From contig CAJTPT010000004.1 of the NCBI GenBank assembly GCA_910578545.1, forward strand, positions 62,001 to 126,000: 64,000 bases of DNA, given 5' to 3'. Below the pieces are notes generated by a model that saw only the letters and a program-made list of their open reading frames with translations, had not been told where the DNA came from and did not search any database. Position numbers and translations under genes: made by a program. This document shows, piece after piece, positions 10,001-18,411 of the stretch. The stretch is from an uncultured Christensenella sp. (GTDB lineage Bacteria; Bacillota; Clostridia; Christensenellales; Pumilibacteraceae). Position 1 is the first letter of the stretch. Every line of letters starts with the position of its first letter.

Positions 10001-10521
10001 TATTCGACAAGAATATTCTGCTCGTTGTAGAACATTACGGAAGCGTCGGGAAGCGTGAACGCGCTGTCCTTGTTGCTTTCCACGTAGGTCGGGATATCCG
10101 CGCCGTTATACTCTATATAAAGGAAATAATCCTCCTCGAGAGTAACGCTCGTCTTAAAGTCGTAGTGAACGCCGCTAGTCGCGTCGGTGTATCTGATTTT
10201 GTAAACACCGAGCATGGCAGCTTCCACCTTGCCGTCGGTTACCTTGGCTTCCTTGCCGTTGGGAAGAACTACCGTAGCGCCGGCGGGTACCGTAATGATA
10301 TCGCCGTATGTGTAGCTCGACTTGAGCGCAACGTCGCCATCGGAAGTAGCAAATGCTTTTCCGTCATTGACCTTAACGGTGGTGGGCGTTGTCGTGCCGT
10401 CGCCTTCCGCCGCAAAAGCAACGGGCGGAATGAACGTAAGACAAGTAATCAACACCGCCAAGCATACAAAGAATGCTGTGGCAGATAGTCCGATTCTTTT
10501 GAACAGTCCGAATTTTTTCAT
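7075..10521 (-). CDS. Large secreted Ig/cadherin-like surface protein
   Basis: An 1148-residue exported protein. A basic N terminus and hydrophobic stretch (about 10-37) end in PVAFA, a plausible signal-peptidase I site. The body is a chain of beta-sandwich-like modules with motifs such as GTYTVLFRARDKANN, GKYKVQYTAYND and GEYTIVYTAKDEYGN, typical of bacterial Ig-like or cadherin-like repeats. A hydrophobic segment near 1119-1140 is followed by RFRKVKK, so it is anchored by a C-terminal membrane helix; no LPXTG motif is seen. The role is probably adhesion or wall structure; the ligand is unknown. It is transcribed alone, with an AGGAG upstream of the ATG and a terminator after the stop. Confidence 0.85.
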   Translation of the reverse strand: MKKFGLFKRIGLSATAFFVCLAVLITCLTFIPPVAFAAEGDGTTTPTTVKVNDGKAFATSDGDVALKSSYTYGDIITVPAGATVVLPNGKEAKVTDGKVEAAMLGVYKIRYTDATSGVHYDFKTSVTLEEDYFLYIEYNGADIPTYVESNKDSAFTLPDASVMFYNEQNILVEYPDRNYTVEIEDSLGNKYTDSKTFDPSDKQGKVFITYTATLEDNGTKRLSKTFTVNVQSKVTSGGNPTLAVSGIQKDASVNRPFTLPVANVSDKNDDNVKVVIEVFEPDGNTKVHNVKVNDDGYATETLESEVKFDNDKSMTFYPTATGKYKVQYTAYNDSYNKDNPTAGGKSSTYESIIEVADHVAPVFKNTDNYEYLIPETWGLEVKDENGTVSGLGGTITFKVPEVVDNKDYVSAADAPEGKKGDLITMLFRITDSDNNKTILEIPNILSTGDDSKLKNNGIYDADVEFNVEHDFEFDFNNYKRKDKNDSEVSKALPGTYTVLFRARDKANNTSSKTYTITLKDKYEDKAKPSTAEVTAPEYLSEADESFTVPRPVYADGDDTRPQVTYRIYSSANKYLDVKGGEEAKIVRDGGLKLVINEGMDGEATMAVDGDSLYFYVGVKDKVGNYRTNAVDDDGNYFYLTDNDENYTKVTAVTKLIRAPEDGKKFSYNDKINFVNAKGDETIKAGNSVNAGSFVITAASEDMRYYTGFEVAVYDPQDNYLDVTLQTLSDIKDDGSVVIYVKDITFTTSSAALGDDHYTMTVRVFDVNGYYEVYAYQLGGVLNAKGDGTSTSAIANIGKTGNVNVTYKLNNSVINNIQEEGTFRVIRKISGGIFSVMGNELTAYTSGSYTIQDGYINAKDINDGVFNYDDVKDDDGNVVTQSPVKFDSVNKGIHYVDIVDTAKPVIELLDKAPVYENVYDEKKGEIAEGNGLITVPEAIAYTENGMGTIKIDVTDPDGSDDVDWDEETRTFHATKNGVYKVTYTATYESGEVENYSFDVNVGKVTAPRFTVSGGTSTAGTKKEGDTFTFKTLNLLEGESSDGVQIRKELYYNNEILSANTVSGSYSGYASKGNNGTEIKLNKVGEYTIVYTAKDEYGNEYKITENVTVTSKGSSSPTTWTTLSTVLIIVAIVLLAGVIVYVVRFRKVKK

Positions 10522-10685
10522 TTAGTCGATAATCTCCTAATATGCTTTTGTACACATATACCTTAAAATTATACAATTACGTAAGGCATTTGTCAAACAA
10601 ATTTATACTAAAATCCAAAAGTTTTGTTAATTCACGGGAAGGATTTCGCCCTGTTCTTTTATTATGAGGAAAGGACGGTATAATT

Positions 10686-10832
10686 ATGCTTGCGCGCGAA
10701 ATCCTCTTTTTTGACATACAAAACACCGAACAAGTCTGCCTTGAAGAATCTTACACTTATTGCGAGGTGCGTTCGGTTGTTCCGCGCTCTTTGTTTGTGA
10801 AATACTTCGGCGGCAAAAAATGCCCGGAATGA
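10686..10832 (+). CDS. Possible small protein, 48 residues
   Basis: An ATG at 10686 opens 48 codons with coding-like composition (starts MLAREILFFDIQ, ends GGKKCPE) in an otherwise empty 363-base gap. AAAGGA lies about 10 bases upstream. A TATAAT (10679-10684) almost touches the ATG, so that hexamer is either coincidental or drives a transcript starting inside the frame. No family was recognised. Confidence 0.35.
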   Translation: MLAREILFFDIQNTEQVCLEESYTYCEVRSVVPRSLFVKYFGGKKCPE

Positions 10833-10884
10833 CAAACAAACTATAAAAAAAGAAAAGTCAAATCTATCGCCCGATAATTCCGAA

Positions 10885-11652
10885 TTATTTCTTATTCATA
10901 TTATAAATAATGTTTAGGCCTCTCAGCGTCAGCGTTCTGTCAACGACGTCGATTGCGGAAATACACTTGTTGACTATATCGGATATGCCGCCCGTCGCTA
11001 TGACCCTGGCGTTAGTAAGCCCCGATTCCCTTTTGAGCCGGTCGATCATTGATTCTATCATGCCGGAGTATCCGAAGATGATGCCCGACTGCATGTTGGT
11101 AATGGTCGTTTTGCCTATCGCGTGCTTGGGCGCCGAAAGCTCGACCTTGGGAAGCCGTGCCGCCGCCGACGCGAGCGACTCGGATGCCGATTTGAGCCCG
11201 AACGAAATCGCGCCGCCCAAAAACTCGTTATTTTCGGCAATAACGTTAAATGTGGTCGCGGTGCCGCAGTCTATCACTATGCACGGCGCGCCGTACAGCT
11301 TGCATGCCGCGACGCAACCTGCCACCCTATCCGCGCCGAGCTCTTTGGGATTGTCATACTTGATATACAGCCCTGTCTTTAACCCCGCGCCGACGGTGAG
11401 CGGTTTTAACCCGAAGTACGTTTCCACCATGTGCTCGAACGTATAGTTGAGGTTGGGGTTGACCGAGCTTATAATAACGCCCTCGACGTCGGTCTTGGAT
11501 ATGTTTTTTACAACGAGCATATCCTTTATTAGCAACCAATACTCGTCGCCCGTCTTGTTGGCGGACGCCATGCGCAGAGTGTGCAACAGCTCGTCGCCGT
11601 CGAACACCCCCATCTTTATATTGGTATTGCCGATATCGAATACTATAACCAT
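10885..11652 (-). CDS. coaX: Type III pantothenate kinase
   Basis: A 255-residue cytoplasmic enzyme that phosphorylates pantothenate, the first step of coenzyme A synthesis. The ASKHA-fold motifs are present: DIGNTNIKMG at the N terminus, GADRVAGCVAA, IDCGTATTFNVI and GGAISFGL. Length is normal. Its ATG overlaps the stop of the upstream ECF gene by one base (TAATG), so translation is probably coupled. The pairing with a transporter S-component suggests uptake and trapping of pantothenate. Confidence 0.95.
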   Translation of the reverse strand: MVIVFDIGNTNIKMGVFDGDELLHTLRMASANKTGDEYWLLIKDMLVVKNISKTDVEGVIISSVNPNLNYTFEHMVETYFGLKPLTVGAGLKTGLYIKYDNPKELGADRVAGCVAACKLYGAPCIVIDCGTATTFNVIAENNEFLGGAISFGLKSASESLASAAARLPKVELSAPKHAIGKTTITNMQSGIIFGYSGMIESMIDRLKRESGLTNARVIATGGISDIVNKCISAIDVVDRTLTLRGLNIIYNMNKK

Positions 11653-12236
11653 TACTTACCTGCTTCCTGTGTAGTTTGCGTGGGTTGTTTTTTGCGTTTT
11701 AAAACGACGCGGTCGAGCGTGAGCGTAATGGGCGGAGTAAGCGCCGCCATGCACACGCATTCGATCGAGCCGCTTATCAGCATTTCGGGAACGTACAGCA
11801 TGACCGTTATCCCGTTAAACGACATGTCGGGCATGATTAACACGAGAAGGCTGACTACGAGCGCGGTATTAAGCAGACTTCCAACCGCCGCCGCGGCAGA
11901 CACGCAGGCAAACCTCGCCGCGCGCTTTTGCGGTTTTGCGAAATGTGTAATCAGCTTATATATTCCGAATGCGCCCATTGCGGCGAGCATTCGCGGAAAT
12001 AGCGCGATATACGGCGCCTGCACGAACGCCATGGACACGGGCGACATAGGCTGAACAAAGCAGTACGCCACGCTTATTCCGCCGAACGCGAGTCCGACAA
12101 ACGCCGCCATGCCAAGCGACAGCGTAGTAGCCGCCACCATTACGGGCAAAAAGAACACGAAAGGGATAAATCCCGTTACCGCGCACAACGCAGTAAGCGT
12201 CGCCGCGAGCGTGAGCGATTTCGTACTTATTTTCAT
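11652..12236 (-). CDS. ECF transporter S-component, probably for pantothenate
   Basis: A 194-residue integral membrane protein with about five to six hydrophobic helices, a basic start (MKISTKSLTLAATLTALCAV) and a Lys-rich C terminus, as in substrate-binding S-components of energy-coupling-factor transporters. Substrate cannot be read directly. Overlap with coaX suggests pantothenate (PanT-like), which is an inference from context. The ATG at 12236 was preferred over an in-frame upstream start because AAAGGA lies 8 bases before it. A TATAAT (12269-12264 on minus) sits upstream. The energising EcfA/EcfT genes are not in the window. Confidence 0.75.
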   Translation of the reverse strand: MKISTKSLTLAATLTALCAVTGFIPFVFFLPVMVAATTLSLGMAAFVGLAFGGISVAYCFVQPMSPVSMAFVQAPYIALFPRMLAAMGAFGIYKLITHFAKPQKRAARFACVSAAAAVGSLLNTALVVSLLVLIMPDMSFNGITVMLYVPEMLISGSIECVCMAALTPPITLTLDRVVLKRKKQPTQTTQEAGK

Positions 12237-12385
12237 AAACTTATCCTTTCTGTTGGACTTCCCATTATAAGGATAACCCACAGCCTGTAGAATACGTTAT
12301 TAGTGTAGCACAGCCCAAAAAAATACGCAAATATTATTTGCAAGTTTTTGGAACACTTCACCTAAAATCCCATAAACTGAAATTA

Positions 12386-12399
12386 GATAAGCGCTTATC
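12386..12399. promoter_or_regulatory. Perfect palindrome, possible operator
   Basis: GATAAGCGCTTATC is a perfect 14-base palindrome in the region between the divergent ECF/coaX operon and the Cys-rich peptide gene. Its position would suit a dimeric regulator, but no regulator gene is nearby. Confidence 0.3.
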
Positions 12400-12423
12400 G
12401 CACAAAAGAAAAACCTTGCCGAT

Positions 12424-12447
12424 TTGCGCGGGTCCCGGGACGCGCAA
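12424..12447 (+). other. G+C-rich hairpin upstream of the Cys-rich peptide gene
   Basis: TTGCGCG (12424-12430) and CGCGCAA (12441-12447) form a perfect 7-bp stem. It is followed by a GGCG-rich segment and the leader of the Cys-rich peptide. It might be part of a structured leader. No known riboswitch class was recognised. Confidence 0.3.
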
Positions 12448-12512
12448 GACGGCGACGGCGAACTATCTCGACCTAAGAGAGCTGTAAACTAATAAAAAGG
12501 AGGAACGCGCAA

Positions 12513-12689
12513 ATGTTCAACGGTGGCGGATGCTGTGATATTCTCATGCTGTTGTTGCTCTTAAGCTGCTGCGGCGGTCATAACTGCGGCTGTGACTGCG
12601 GCTGCAAAAAGGGCTGCGATTGCAACGATATACTATTACTCTACATTCTTATGTGCTGCTGCGGCGGCAAAGATAAATGCTGCTGCTAA
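12513..12689 (+). CDS. Cys/Gly-rich mini-protein (58 residues, 16 Cys)
   Basis: A strong AAGGAGG precedes an ATG that encodes 58 residues. Sixteen are Cys, arranged as C7-C8, C19-C20, alternating CGCDCGC at 25-31, GCDC at 34-37, CCC at 48-50 and a terminal CCC (56-58). Two short hydrophobic blocks (LMLLLLLS and DILLLYILM) separate the clusters. This resembles the small Clostridia proteins annotated as chorion-class high-cysteine proteins, a label without known function. Metal binding or a disulfide-linked spore or envelope component are both possible. It has its own terminator, so it is a single-gene unit. Confidence 0.75.
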   Translation: MFNGGGCCDILMLLLLLSCCGGHNCGCDCGCKKGCDCNDILLLYILMCCCGGKDKCCC

Positions 12690-12737
12690 GTCCGTTAGCA
12701 AAAAAGTAACGAGGCTTCCTGTCGGTACATAAAAATG

Positions 12738-12770
12738 CGCCTTCACGACTAAAACGTGAGGGCGTTTTTT
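12738..12770 (+). terminator. Terminator of the Cys-rich peptide gene
   Basis: CGCCTTCACG (12738-12747) pairs with CGTGAGGGCG (12755-12764), allowing G-U pairs, and is followed by TTTTTT. Confidence 0.85.
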
Positions 12771-12785
12771 ATAATTAATAATTAT

Positions 12786-12957
12786 GAATTCGGAATTATT
12801 GATTTGCGCTAACGCGCCCTATTAAATTTATGTGCGGCTTCGCCTTTTTTTGTTCGCATATCTCGACTTCGCTTGAAATGATGTGAGTTTGGGTTGACTG
12901 TACAAATTATTCACTCGCCGCTTGCGGTCGACAATTATTAATTCCGAATTCCGAATT
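12786..12957. repeat. Intergenic AATTCCGAATT-ended element, copy upstream of glyQS
   Basis: The left end carries GAATTCGGAATT (12786-12797) and the right end AATTCCGAATTCCGAATT (12940-12957), in inverted relation. The core has a TGTGCGGCTTCGCC hairpin-like stretch and a CTCGACTTCGCTTGAAATGA segment, also found near 25740 and, diverged, at 48560. The right end abuts the -35 box of glyQS. It has no coding capacity. Confidence 0.6.
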
Positions 12958-12959
12958 AC

Positions 12960-12988
12960 TTGACAACTATACGCTCATACCGTATAAT
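12960..12988 (+). promoter_or_regulatory. Consensus sigma-A promoter of glyQS
   Basis: TTGACA (12960-12965), a 17-base spacer and TATAAT (12983-12988). The predicted leader is only about 20-25 bases, so there is no room for a T-box, which often controls aminoacyl-tRNA synthetase genes in Firmicutes. Confidence 0.85.
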
Positions 12989-13017
12989 TTAAACTAGATT
13001 AATTTTGAGGTATCGTC

Positions 13018-14403
13018 ATGAAAGTAACGATGGATAAGCTTGTTGCTCTTTGCAAGTCGCGCGGCATCATTTTTGCCGGAAGCGAGATTTACGGCGGATT
13101 TGCCAACACGTGGGATTACGGTCCCGTCGGCGTTGAACTGTACAACAACATCAAAAAAGCGTGGTGGCAAAAGTTTGTCACAGAGAGCGAAAACAACTTC
13201 GGTCTGGATTGCTCTATACTTATGAACCCCAAGGTTTGGGAAGCGTCGGGGCACCTTGCCGGATTTTCCGACCCGCTCATGGACTGCAAGTCGTGCAAGA
13301 GCCGCTGCCGCGCCGACGACCTTGTGGAAGCGTACGCGCTTAAGCATAAGCTAAGCGTTCCCGTTGCGGCAATGGACAACGAGCAGCTTTCCGCGTTTGT
13401 CGCCGAGCACAAAATACCCTGCCCCGTATGCGGCAAGTCGGACTTTACGCCCGTCAAAAAATTCAATCTTATGTTCAAGACCTTCCAGGGCGTTACCGAG
13501 GACACCGTGTCCGCCTGCTATCTCCGCCCCGAAACGGCGCAAGGTATATTCGTTAACTTCAAAAACGTAACGCGTTCGGCGCGGGCACGCGTTCCGTTCG
13601 GCATTTGCCAAATCGGCAAGAGCTTCCGCAACGAGATAACGCCCGGTAACTTCATTTTCCGCCTGCGAGAGTTCGAGCAAATGGAAATGGAATTCTTCTG
13701 CAAACCCGACACGGACCTCGAATGGTTCGATTATTGGAAAAACTACTGCTTCGAGTTCCTGCAAAAGCTGGGTATCAAAAAGGAAAACCTGCGCATTCGC
13801 GACCATGATAAAGCCGAGCTCAGCTTTTACTCAAAGGCGACGAGCGACTTTGAATACCTCTTCCCGTTCGGTTGGGGCGAGCTGTGGGGAATTGCCGACC
13901 GCACCGACTACGACCTTAAAAAGCACGCCGAGTTTTCGGGCGAAAAGCTTGAATACACCGACCCCGTCACTAACGAAACGTACGTGCCGTACGTAATAGA
14001 GCCGTCGCTCGGCACGGGCAGAGCAATGCTCGCAGTGCTTTGCGACGCGTACGACGAGGAACAGCTCGAAAAAGAAACGCGCACCGTCATGCACTTTTCA
14101 CCCGCCATTGCGCCGTACAAGGCGGCTGTTCTCCCCCTGCAAAAGGCGCTGTCCGAACGCGCCGACAATCTGTACAGAGGACTTCGCAAACGCGGAATTA
14201 CCTGCACATACGACCTGCCCGGCTCTATCGGCAAACGCTACCGCCGTCAGGACGAAATCGGCACGCCGTACTGCATTACAGTCGACTTCGACACCGAGCC
14301 GACGGGCACCGTTACCGTCCGCGACCGCGACAGCATGAGCCAAATCCGCATGGACGAAACAAAGATCGCCGATTACATCTTGGAAAACTGCAGGCTGAAC
14401 TAA
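13018..14403 (+). CDS. glyQS: Glycyl-tRNA synthetase, single-chain class II type
   Basis: A 461-residue enzyme charging tRNA-Gly, of the alpha2 type. Family blocks are present in order: [91 protein letters not shown], the motif 3 stretch [11 protein letters not shown], and an anticodon-binding domain with [18 protein letters not shown]. Motif 3 is usually GVDR or similar; here it reads GTGR with the key Arg kept. Start at the ATG with GAGG 8 bases upstream. It is transcribed alone. Confidence 0.97.
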   Translation: MKVTMDKLVALCKSRGIIFAGSEIYGGFANTWDYGPVGVELYNNIKKAWWQKFVTESENNFGLDCSILMNPKVWEASGHLAGFSDPLMDCKSCKSRCRADDLVEAYALKHKLSVPVAAMDNEQLSAFVAEHKIPCPVCGKSDFTPVKKFNLMFKTFQGVTEDTVSACYLRPETAQGIFVNFKNVTRSARARVPFGICQIGKSFRNEITPGNFIFRLREFEQMEMEFFCKPDTDLEWFDYWKNYCFEFLQKLGIKKENLRIRDHDKAELSFYSKATSDFEYLFPFGWGELWGIADRTDYDLKKHAEFSGEKLEYTDPVTNETYVPYVIEPSLGTGRAMLAVLCDAYDEEQLEKETRTVMHFSPAIAPYKAAVLPLQKALSERADNLYRGLRKRGITCTYDLPGSIGKRYRRQDEIGTPYCITVDFDTEPTGTVTVRDRDSMSQIRMDETKIADYILENCRLN

Positions 14404-14426
14404 ATCAATTAGGAAAAACGAATTAG

Positions 14427-14456
14427 AGAGCGCGGACGATCCGCGCTCTTTATTTG
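14427..14456 (+). terminator. Terminator of glyQS
   Basis: A perfect 10-bp stem, AGAGCGCGGA (14427-14436) with TCCGCGCTCT (14440-14449), is followed by TTATTTGTGTT. Confidence 0.9.
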
Positions 14457-14540
14457 TGTTAAATTATGTCGCCCCCCTCATTCGCCGCAAGCGATCCACC
14501 CCGTTCCTCACCTCCCCACGCGGGACAGCGCCAATATGGA

Positions 14541-14574
14541 CAACGAAAAACGCCCGAGTTTTATCTCGGGCGTT
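14541..14574 (-). terminator. Terminator of the Ig-like lipoprotein gene
   Basis: A perfect 10-bp stem, AACGCCCGAG (14549-14558) with CTCGGGCGTT (14565-14574). Read on minus it is followed by a T run. Confidence 0.85.
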
Positions 14575-14604
14575 ATCTGTTTTGCTTTATTGATTAATTA
14601 ACGA

Positions 14605-16350
14605 TTACGCCTCAGCGGGCGCCGTGTAAGAGTTGAATAATATCTTGGTTATAGCGCCGCCTGCATTCAAGGTTACCGTTACGTTGTAAGTACCGGCCTT
14701 AGTGCAAGTCGCATTGTCATTTTGGTTAAGCGTGATACCGTCAACACCTGTACCTAATTCCATAACGTTGGAATTGAACCAGCCGGCCTGCCCCGTGGTG
14801 CCGGTCTCAGCAGTCTTTACGCCAAACGCCGCTGCAGTGAGTTCGATATTCGCAGTAACCGTCAAATGGTCTTTGTCGAACACCGTGTCGCCGAACTTAA
14901 TATCCGTCCAGACGGCATTGCCGCCCTCATCCTTTTCACCGGTCCAAGTGCCGCGGAACAAAACGTCATATTCCCAAGGGAACTCGACAGTAGCGTCACC
15001 AAGACGTTTGACTTCAACCTTACCTTTGGCATTAACGGTAATCTGATATTGACCGTCGGCAAGAATTCTTATGTTGCTGGTACCACCAACCTGCGACGAA
15101 AGGTTAATACCGTTTTCCGTATCCTCTTCAGCCAATGCACTTGCACCGAGCTGACCTGCCCAACCGTCATTGCCTGCGCCGAGCGTCAAGATTTGGAATT
15201 CGGCACCATTATCAAGGTTAGCAGTAAGAGTATATACGCCATCGGCTTCGGTCATTAAAGTCGATTCGGGAATAGCCTCAAGCTTAGTCTGTACATTAAA
15301 GCCGGTAAGAACATCGGTTTTGCCTGTACCGACAATATAAAGGTCTTTTACAACCGTTACTTCACAAGTAGCGGACTTCTCGCCGTTTTTAGCGGTAATC
15401 GTAGCGGTGCCGGGTGCGACAGGAGTAAGCACGCCGCCGACGACCGTTACAACATCGTCGTTAGACGATTCCCAACCGGTCGTATCGGTAACACCATCGG
15501 GTGCGACGATTGCGGTAAGCGTTTCGGTTGCACCCATATGAAGAGTAGTGGCTTCCTTATTGAGCGTGATCGACTCGGCATGTATAGAAGAGCCTTCCGC
15601 AATGACGGTTACGGTAATATCCTTAGTTTTGCCGCCGCACCGGACGGTAATAATGGCATCACCTACCGAGACAGCAGTAATAAGTCCGTTCTCGTCAACG
15701 GTAGCGATCCCGTCATCATCGGACTCATACGAAAAATCCTGATCGTCGGCATTAGCGGGAACTGTCGTAGCAACAATCTGATGCGTGGATCCAACCTCCA
15801 ATGATACTTCCTCTTTATCTACTTTAATAGATCTTACGGGATGAGGTTGTTTGTTGGTGGCTTCGCCGTTGTATGTATAAGAAACTGTGCCCGATCCGTC
15901 TGTCATATCAAGCGTAATCGTATAGTTGCCCTCTACCAAAACTCCAAAGTTCTTTTGACCCGCATATCCGCCGCCGTCACCGATTTTAGCGTCGGGATCG
16001 GTCTTTTGCGTTTCGTTAAAGCCCTTGTCGTAGCAGCGCTGCCAGTCGTCAAACGACTTGCCGTCGTAGCGAATCTTGAAAATGTCGTCTTTCCACATAT
16101 CAAGGGTGATTGCGTATACGTTATCTTTGTCGGTTTTAGACAAACGTCTTGCGTCGGTGGCATAGGACCCTTCGTCGTTATCTCCCCAAAGCTCTTCGCC
16201 GGCGATGTTTCCCGACAACCAATACGGAACACCTGCGGGTTTTTTGCCGTCGTTGTCGCCGTTGTTGTTTTTGCCGCCGCAGGCAACCAAAGCCGAAGCG
16301 CCTAACGCAAGACAAAGCCCTAAAGCCAATGCTTTTTGCACTTTTTTCAT
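14605..16350 (-). CDS. Lipoprotein with two Big_2 domains and a SusE/F-like C-terminal region
   Basis: A 581-residue surface lipoprotein. The signal peptide ends in LVAC, so Cys24 is the predicted lipidated residue, followed by a Gly/Asn linker. Two bacterial Ig-like (Big_2) domains lie at about 176-255 and 262-335, recognised by SLEVGSTHQIVATTVP and GTATITAKNGEKSATCEVTV. The N-terminal part and the region after about 340 resemble the beta-sandwich modules of starch-binding SusE/SusF proteins (DGVYTLTANLDNGAEFQIL, DGQYQITVNAKGKV). A role in carbohydrate binding at the cell surface is likely but not proven. Related module types occur in the lipoproteins at 28178 and 40854. GGAGG precedes the ATG. 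Confidence 0.8.
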   Translation of the reverse strand: MKKVQKALALGLCLALGASALVACGGKNNNGDNDGKKPAGVPYWLSGNIAGEELWGDNDEGSYATDARRLSKTDKDNVYAITLDMWKDDIFKIRYDGKSFDDWQRCYDKGFNETQKTDPDAKIGDGGGYAGQKNFGVLVEGNYTITLDMTDGSGTVSYTYNGEATNKQPHPVRSIKVDKEEVSLEVGSTHQIVATTVPANADDQDFSYESDDDGIATVDENGLITAVSVGDAIITVRCGGKTKDITVTVIAEGSSIHAESITLNKEATTLHMGATETLTAIVAPDGVTDTTGWESSNDDVVTVVGGVLTPVAPGTATITAKNGEKSATCEVTVVKDLYIVGTGKTDVLTGFNVQTKLEAIPESTLMTEADGVYTLTANLDNGAEFQILTLGAGNDGWAGQLGASALAEEDTENGINLSSQVGGTSNIRILADGQYQITVNAKGKVEVKRLGDATVEFPWEYDVLFRGTWTGEKDEGGNAVWTDIKFGDTVFDKDHLTVTANIELTAAAFGVKTAETGTTGQAGWFNSNVMELGTGVDGITLNQNDNATCTKAGTYNVTVTLNAGGAITKILFNSYTAPAEA

Positions 16351-16633
16351 TTACATTTCCTCCAAGATTAGGCAACCGATGTTGCCAAGTTTTAAACGGT
16401 TTGTCGACTGAAAATTTGATAAACCGATATTTGTGTATCTATTATACTCTCATCGCCGCCCGTTTGTCAAGCTTTTTTGAAAATTTGATTTCCTCTATTA
16501 ATAAAAACGCATTTCGATCGTTGCGGACTTTCTGTCGGTAAGATCCTTCGGTCGGCAGAAAACGCTCATGACGACAAACAATCCCTACGTTATAAAACAT
16601 CGAATATTACATCCGACAATTCCCGATTATTTA

Positions 16634-18169
16634 TTACATCATCGGCGCGAGAAGGCGGAGAATGGCGCGGAACAAACGGGTTAACGGCAGAACGTCGTTT
16701 ATTTGCTCGCTCATTACCTCGGCGCTGACGTCGAGAGTATTCATAAAGTCGGATTTCATGTCGGCAATGGTATTGACGCTGTAAAGCAATGCGCCGTCCT
16801 CGTAGTGCAGATAGAACGATCTGTAATCCATATTGCACGTGCCGATAAATGCGCGTTCATCGTCGACTATCACCATTTTGGCGTGGATAAATCCGGGCGT
16901 ATAAGTGTATACGCGCACGCCCGCTTTTACGAGCACGGGCACGAACGACTTGGTTGTTTGGTAAACGATTTTCTTATCCGGTATGTGCGGAATTATTATC
17001 CTGACGTCCACGCCCGCAAGCGCGGCGTGAATAAGCGCGGTCTGCATTTCGTTATCTAAAATCAAGTACGGCGTTGTGATATACACACTGCGCTTGGCGG
17101 TCGAGATAAGATTGATAAACGCGCTTTCTATCAAGTGGTCGTCACGCCCCGGTCCCGACGACAGCGGCTGAATATATCCCACCGCCGTAGTATCCAATGA
17201 CGCAGACGGCAAATAGTGCCGATAGTCGATAGCCGTATCGGAAAGTATGCTCCAAAACGACAAAAACATCGACGTAAAACTCCACACCGCGCCGCCGTAA
17301 AACCGCATGTGCGTGTCCTTCCAATGCCCGAACCGTTCCCTCTTGTTGGCATACTCGTCGGCGATATTGTTGCCGCCGGTATATGCGATATCCCCGTCTA
17401 TAACCGTTATCTTGCGGTGCGAACGGTTGTTAAGCCGCATATCAAAAGAAAACGTTATCTTATTGAACGGCAAGACCTGCACGCCGCCGTCGCGCAACCG
17501 CTTTATCCCCTTTTTGGGCAGAGTGAATATACTGCCAACGTCGTCGTAAATAAGCCTGACGTCCACGCCGGCAAGCGCGCGCTCGATAAGCGCGGACTCT
17601 ATCTCGTCCCACACCTCGCCGTGCTCGTATATAAAATATTCCATAAAAACAAACTTCTGCGCCGAGCGAATGTCGTTTAGCATGGCGGGAAACAAGTCGT
17701 CGCCGAGCGAGTAGTAAGTGGTTTGCGTATTCGAGTACACGGGGTACGAGCCCGCTTTTAGCACGAGGTCGGCACAGGTCGAGCCCGTAGGATTAAGCAC
17801 GCCGCGCGAATTGATGAGTTCGGCGTTGGTCATATTTAAAAGCACTTGAGATACGTCGGCAGCATTCCCCAAACGTTTGCGCACTCGCCTTGGCGTATGC
17901 TGTCTGCCTATCAACAGGTACACCATCCACCCGAACGCAGGCGCGATCAGAATAATCATACACCAGGACAGCTTGTAGCTTGGGTTCATGTCGCGCGATA
18001 CAATATACAGGCAAATCAAAAAACTGAAAAACTCGAATACTATCCATATCCACCAAAACTGCGCCGCCGCATACAGCACGGCAAGCACGACTATAGCGAT
18101 CTGGATAAAAAACGAAAATACCGTTATTGCCGCCTTTTGCGACATAAGTTTTATCAGCTTTCTAAACAC
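16634..18169 (-). CDS. cls: Cardiolipin synthase
   Basis: A 511-residue phospholipase-D-superfamily enzyme that joins two phosphatidylglycerol molecules into cardiolipin at the membrane. Two hydrophobic helices fill about residues 12-60. Two HKD motifs are intact: HRKITVIDGDIAYTGGNN near 249 and HAKMVIVDDERAFIGTCN near 428. Length is typical. The start is taken as GTG at 18169 with GGGAG 5 bases upstream; an internal ATG (MSQK) is possible. Transcribed alone. Confidence 0.93.
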   Translation of the reverse strand: MFRKLIKLMSQKAAITVFSFFIQIAIVVLAVLYAAAQFWWIWIVFEFFSFLICLYIVSRDMNPSYKLSWCMIILIAPAFGWMVYLLIGRQHTPRRVRKRLGNAADVSQVLLNMTNAELINSRGVLNPTGSTCADLVLKAGSYPVYSNTQTTYYSLGDDLFPAMLNDIRSAQKFVFMEYFIYEHGEVWDEIESALIERALAGVDVRLIYDDVGSIFTLPKKGIKRLRDGGVQVLPFNKITFSFDMRLNNRSHRKITVIDGDIAYTGGNNIADEYANKRERFGHWKDTHMRFYGGAVWSFTSMFLSFWSILSDTAIDYRHYLPSASLDTTAVGYIQPLSSGPGRDDHLIESAFINLISTAKRSVYITTPYLILDNEMQTALIHAALAGVDVRIIIPHIPDKKIVYQTTKSFVPVLVKAGVRVYTYTPGFIHAKMVIVDDERAFIGTCNMDYRSFYLHYEDGALLYSVNTIADMKSDFMNTLDVSAEVMSEQINDVLPLTRLFRAILRLLAPMM

Positions 18170-18361
18170 TTAAACTCCCGCTTGCGTTTTTCGTACGGTC
18201 GAATACATACTTATCTATTATTATTCGACATTGCTATTCTAACATACAAACAAAAAATAATCAAGATTTTTTACGCGACGAAAATCGAGCAAACAGCTTT
18301 ATATTGCCGCACTCTGCGTCAGTGGGACGCTTCGCACTCGCTCGCCCCGACAAATAAGAAA

Positions 18362-18391
18362 AGAGAAGCCGAACATTTAAACGGCCTCTCT
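18362..18391 (-). terminator. Probable terminator of the parE-parC operon
   Basis: AGAGAAGCCG and CGGCCTCTCT flank an 8-10 base loop and pair with one G-U. It lies about 20 bases beyond the parC stop, beside a short AATTCCGAATT repeat. Confidence 0.55.
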
Positions 18392-18411
18392 AATTCTTAA
18401 TTCCGAATTGA

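Noticed and set aside
7843..10488. An 881-codon open frame on plus opposite the large surface protein
   Set aside because: It lies wholly antisense to a gene with a signal peptide, membrane anchor, ribosome-binding site and terminator. Its sequence has no domain features and reflects the codon bias of the real strand.
10679..10832. Leaderless gene at 10686 like the four others
   Set aside because: TATAAT is only 1 base from the ATG, too close for transcription to include the start codon, and the -35 is poor.
12690..13017. Possible T-box leader before glyQS
   Set aside because: The consensus promoter at 12960-12988 leaves a leader of about 20-25 bases, and no specifier stem or T-box sequence is present.
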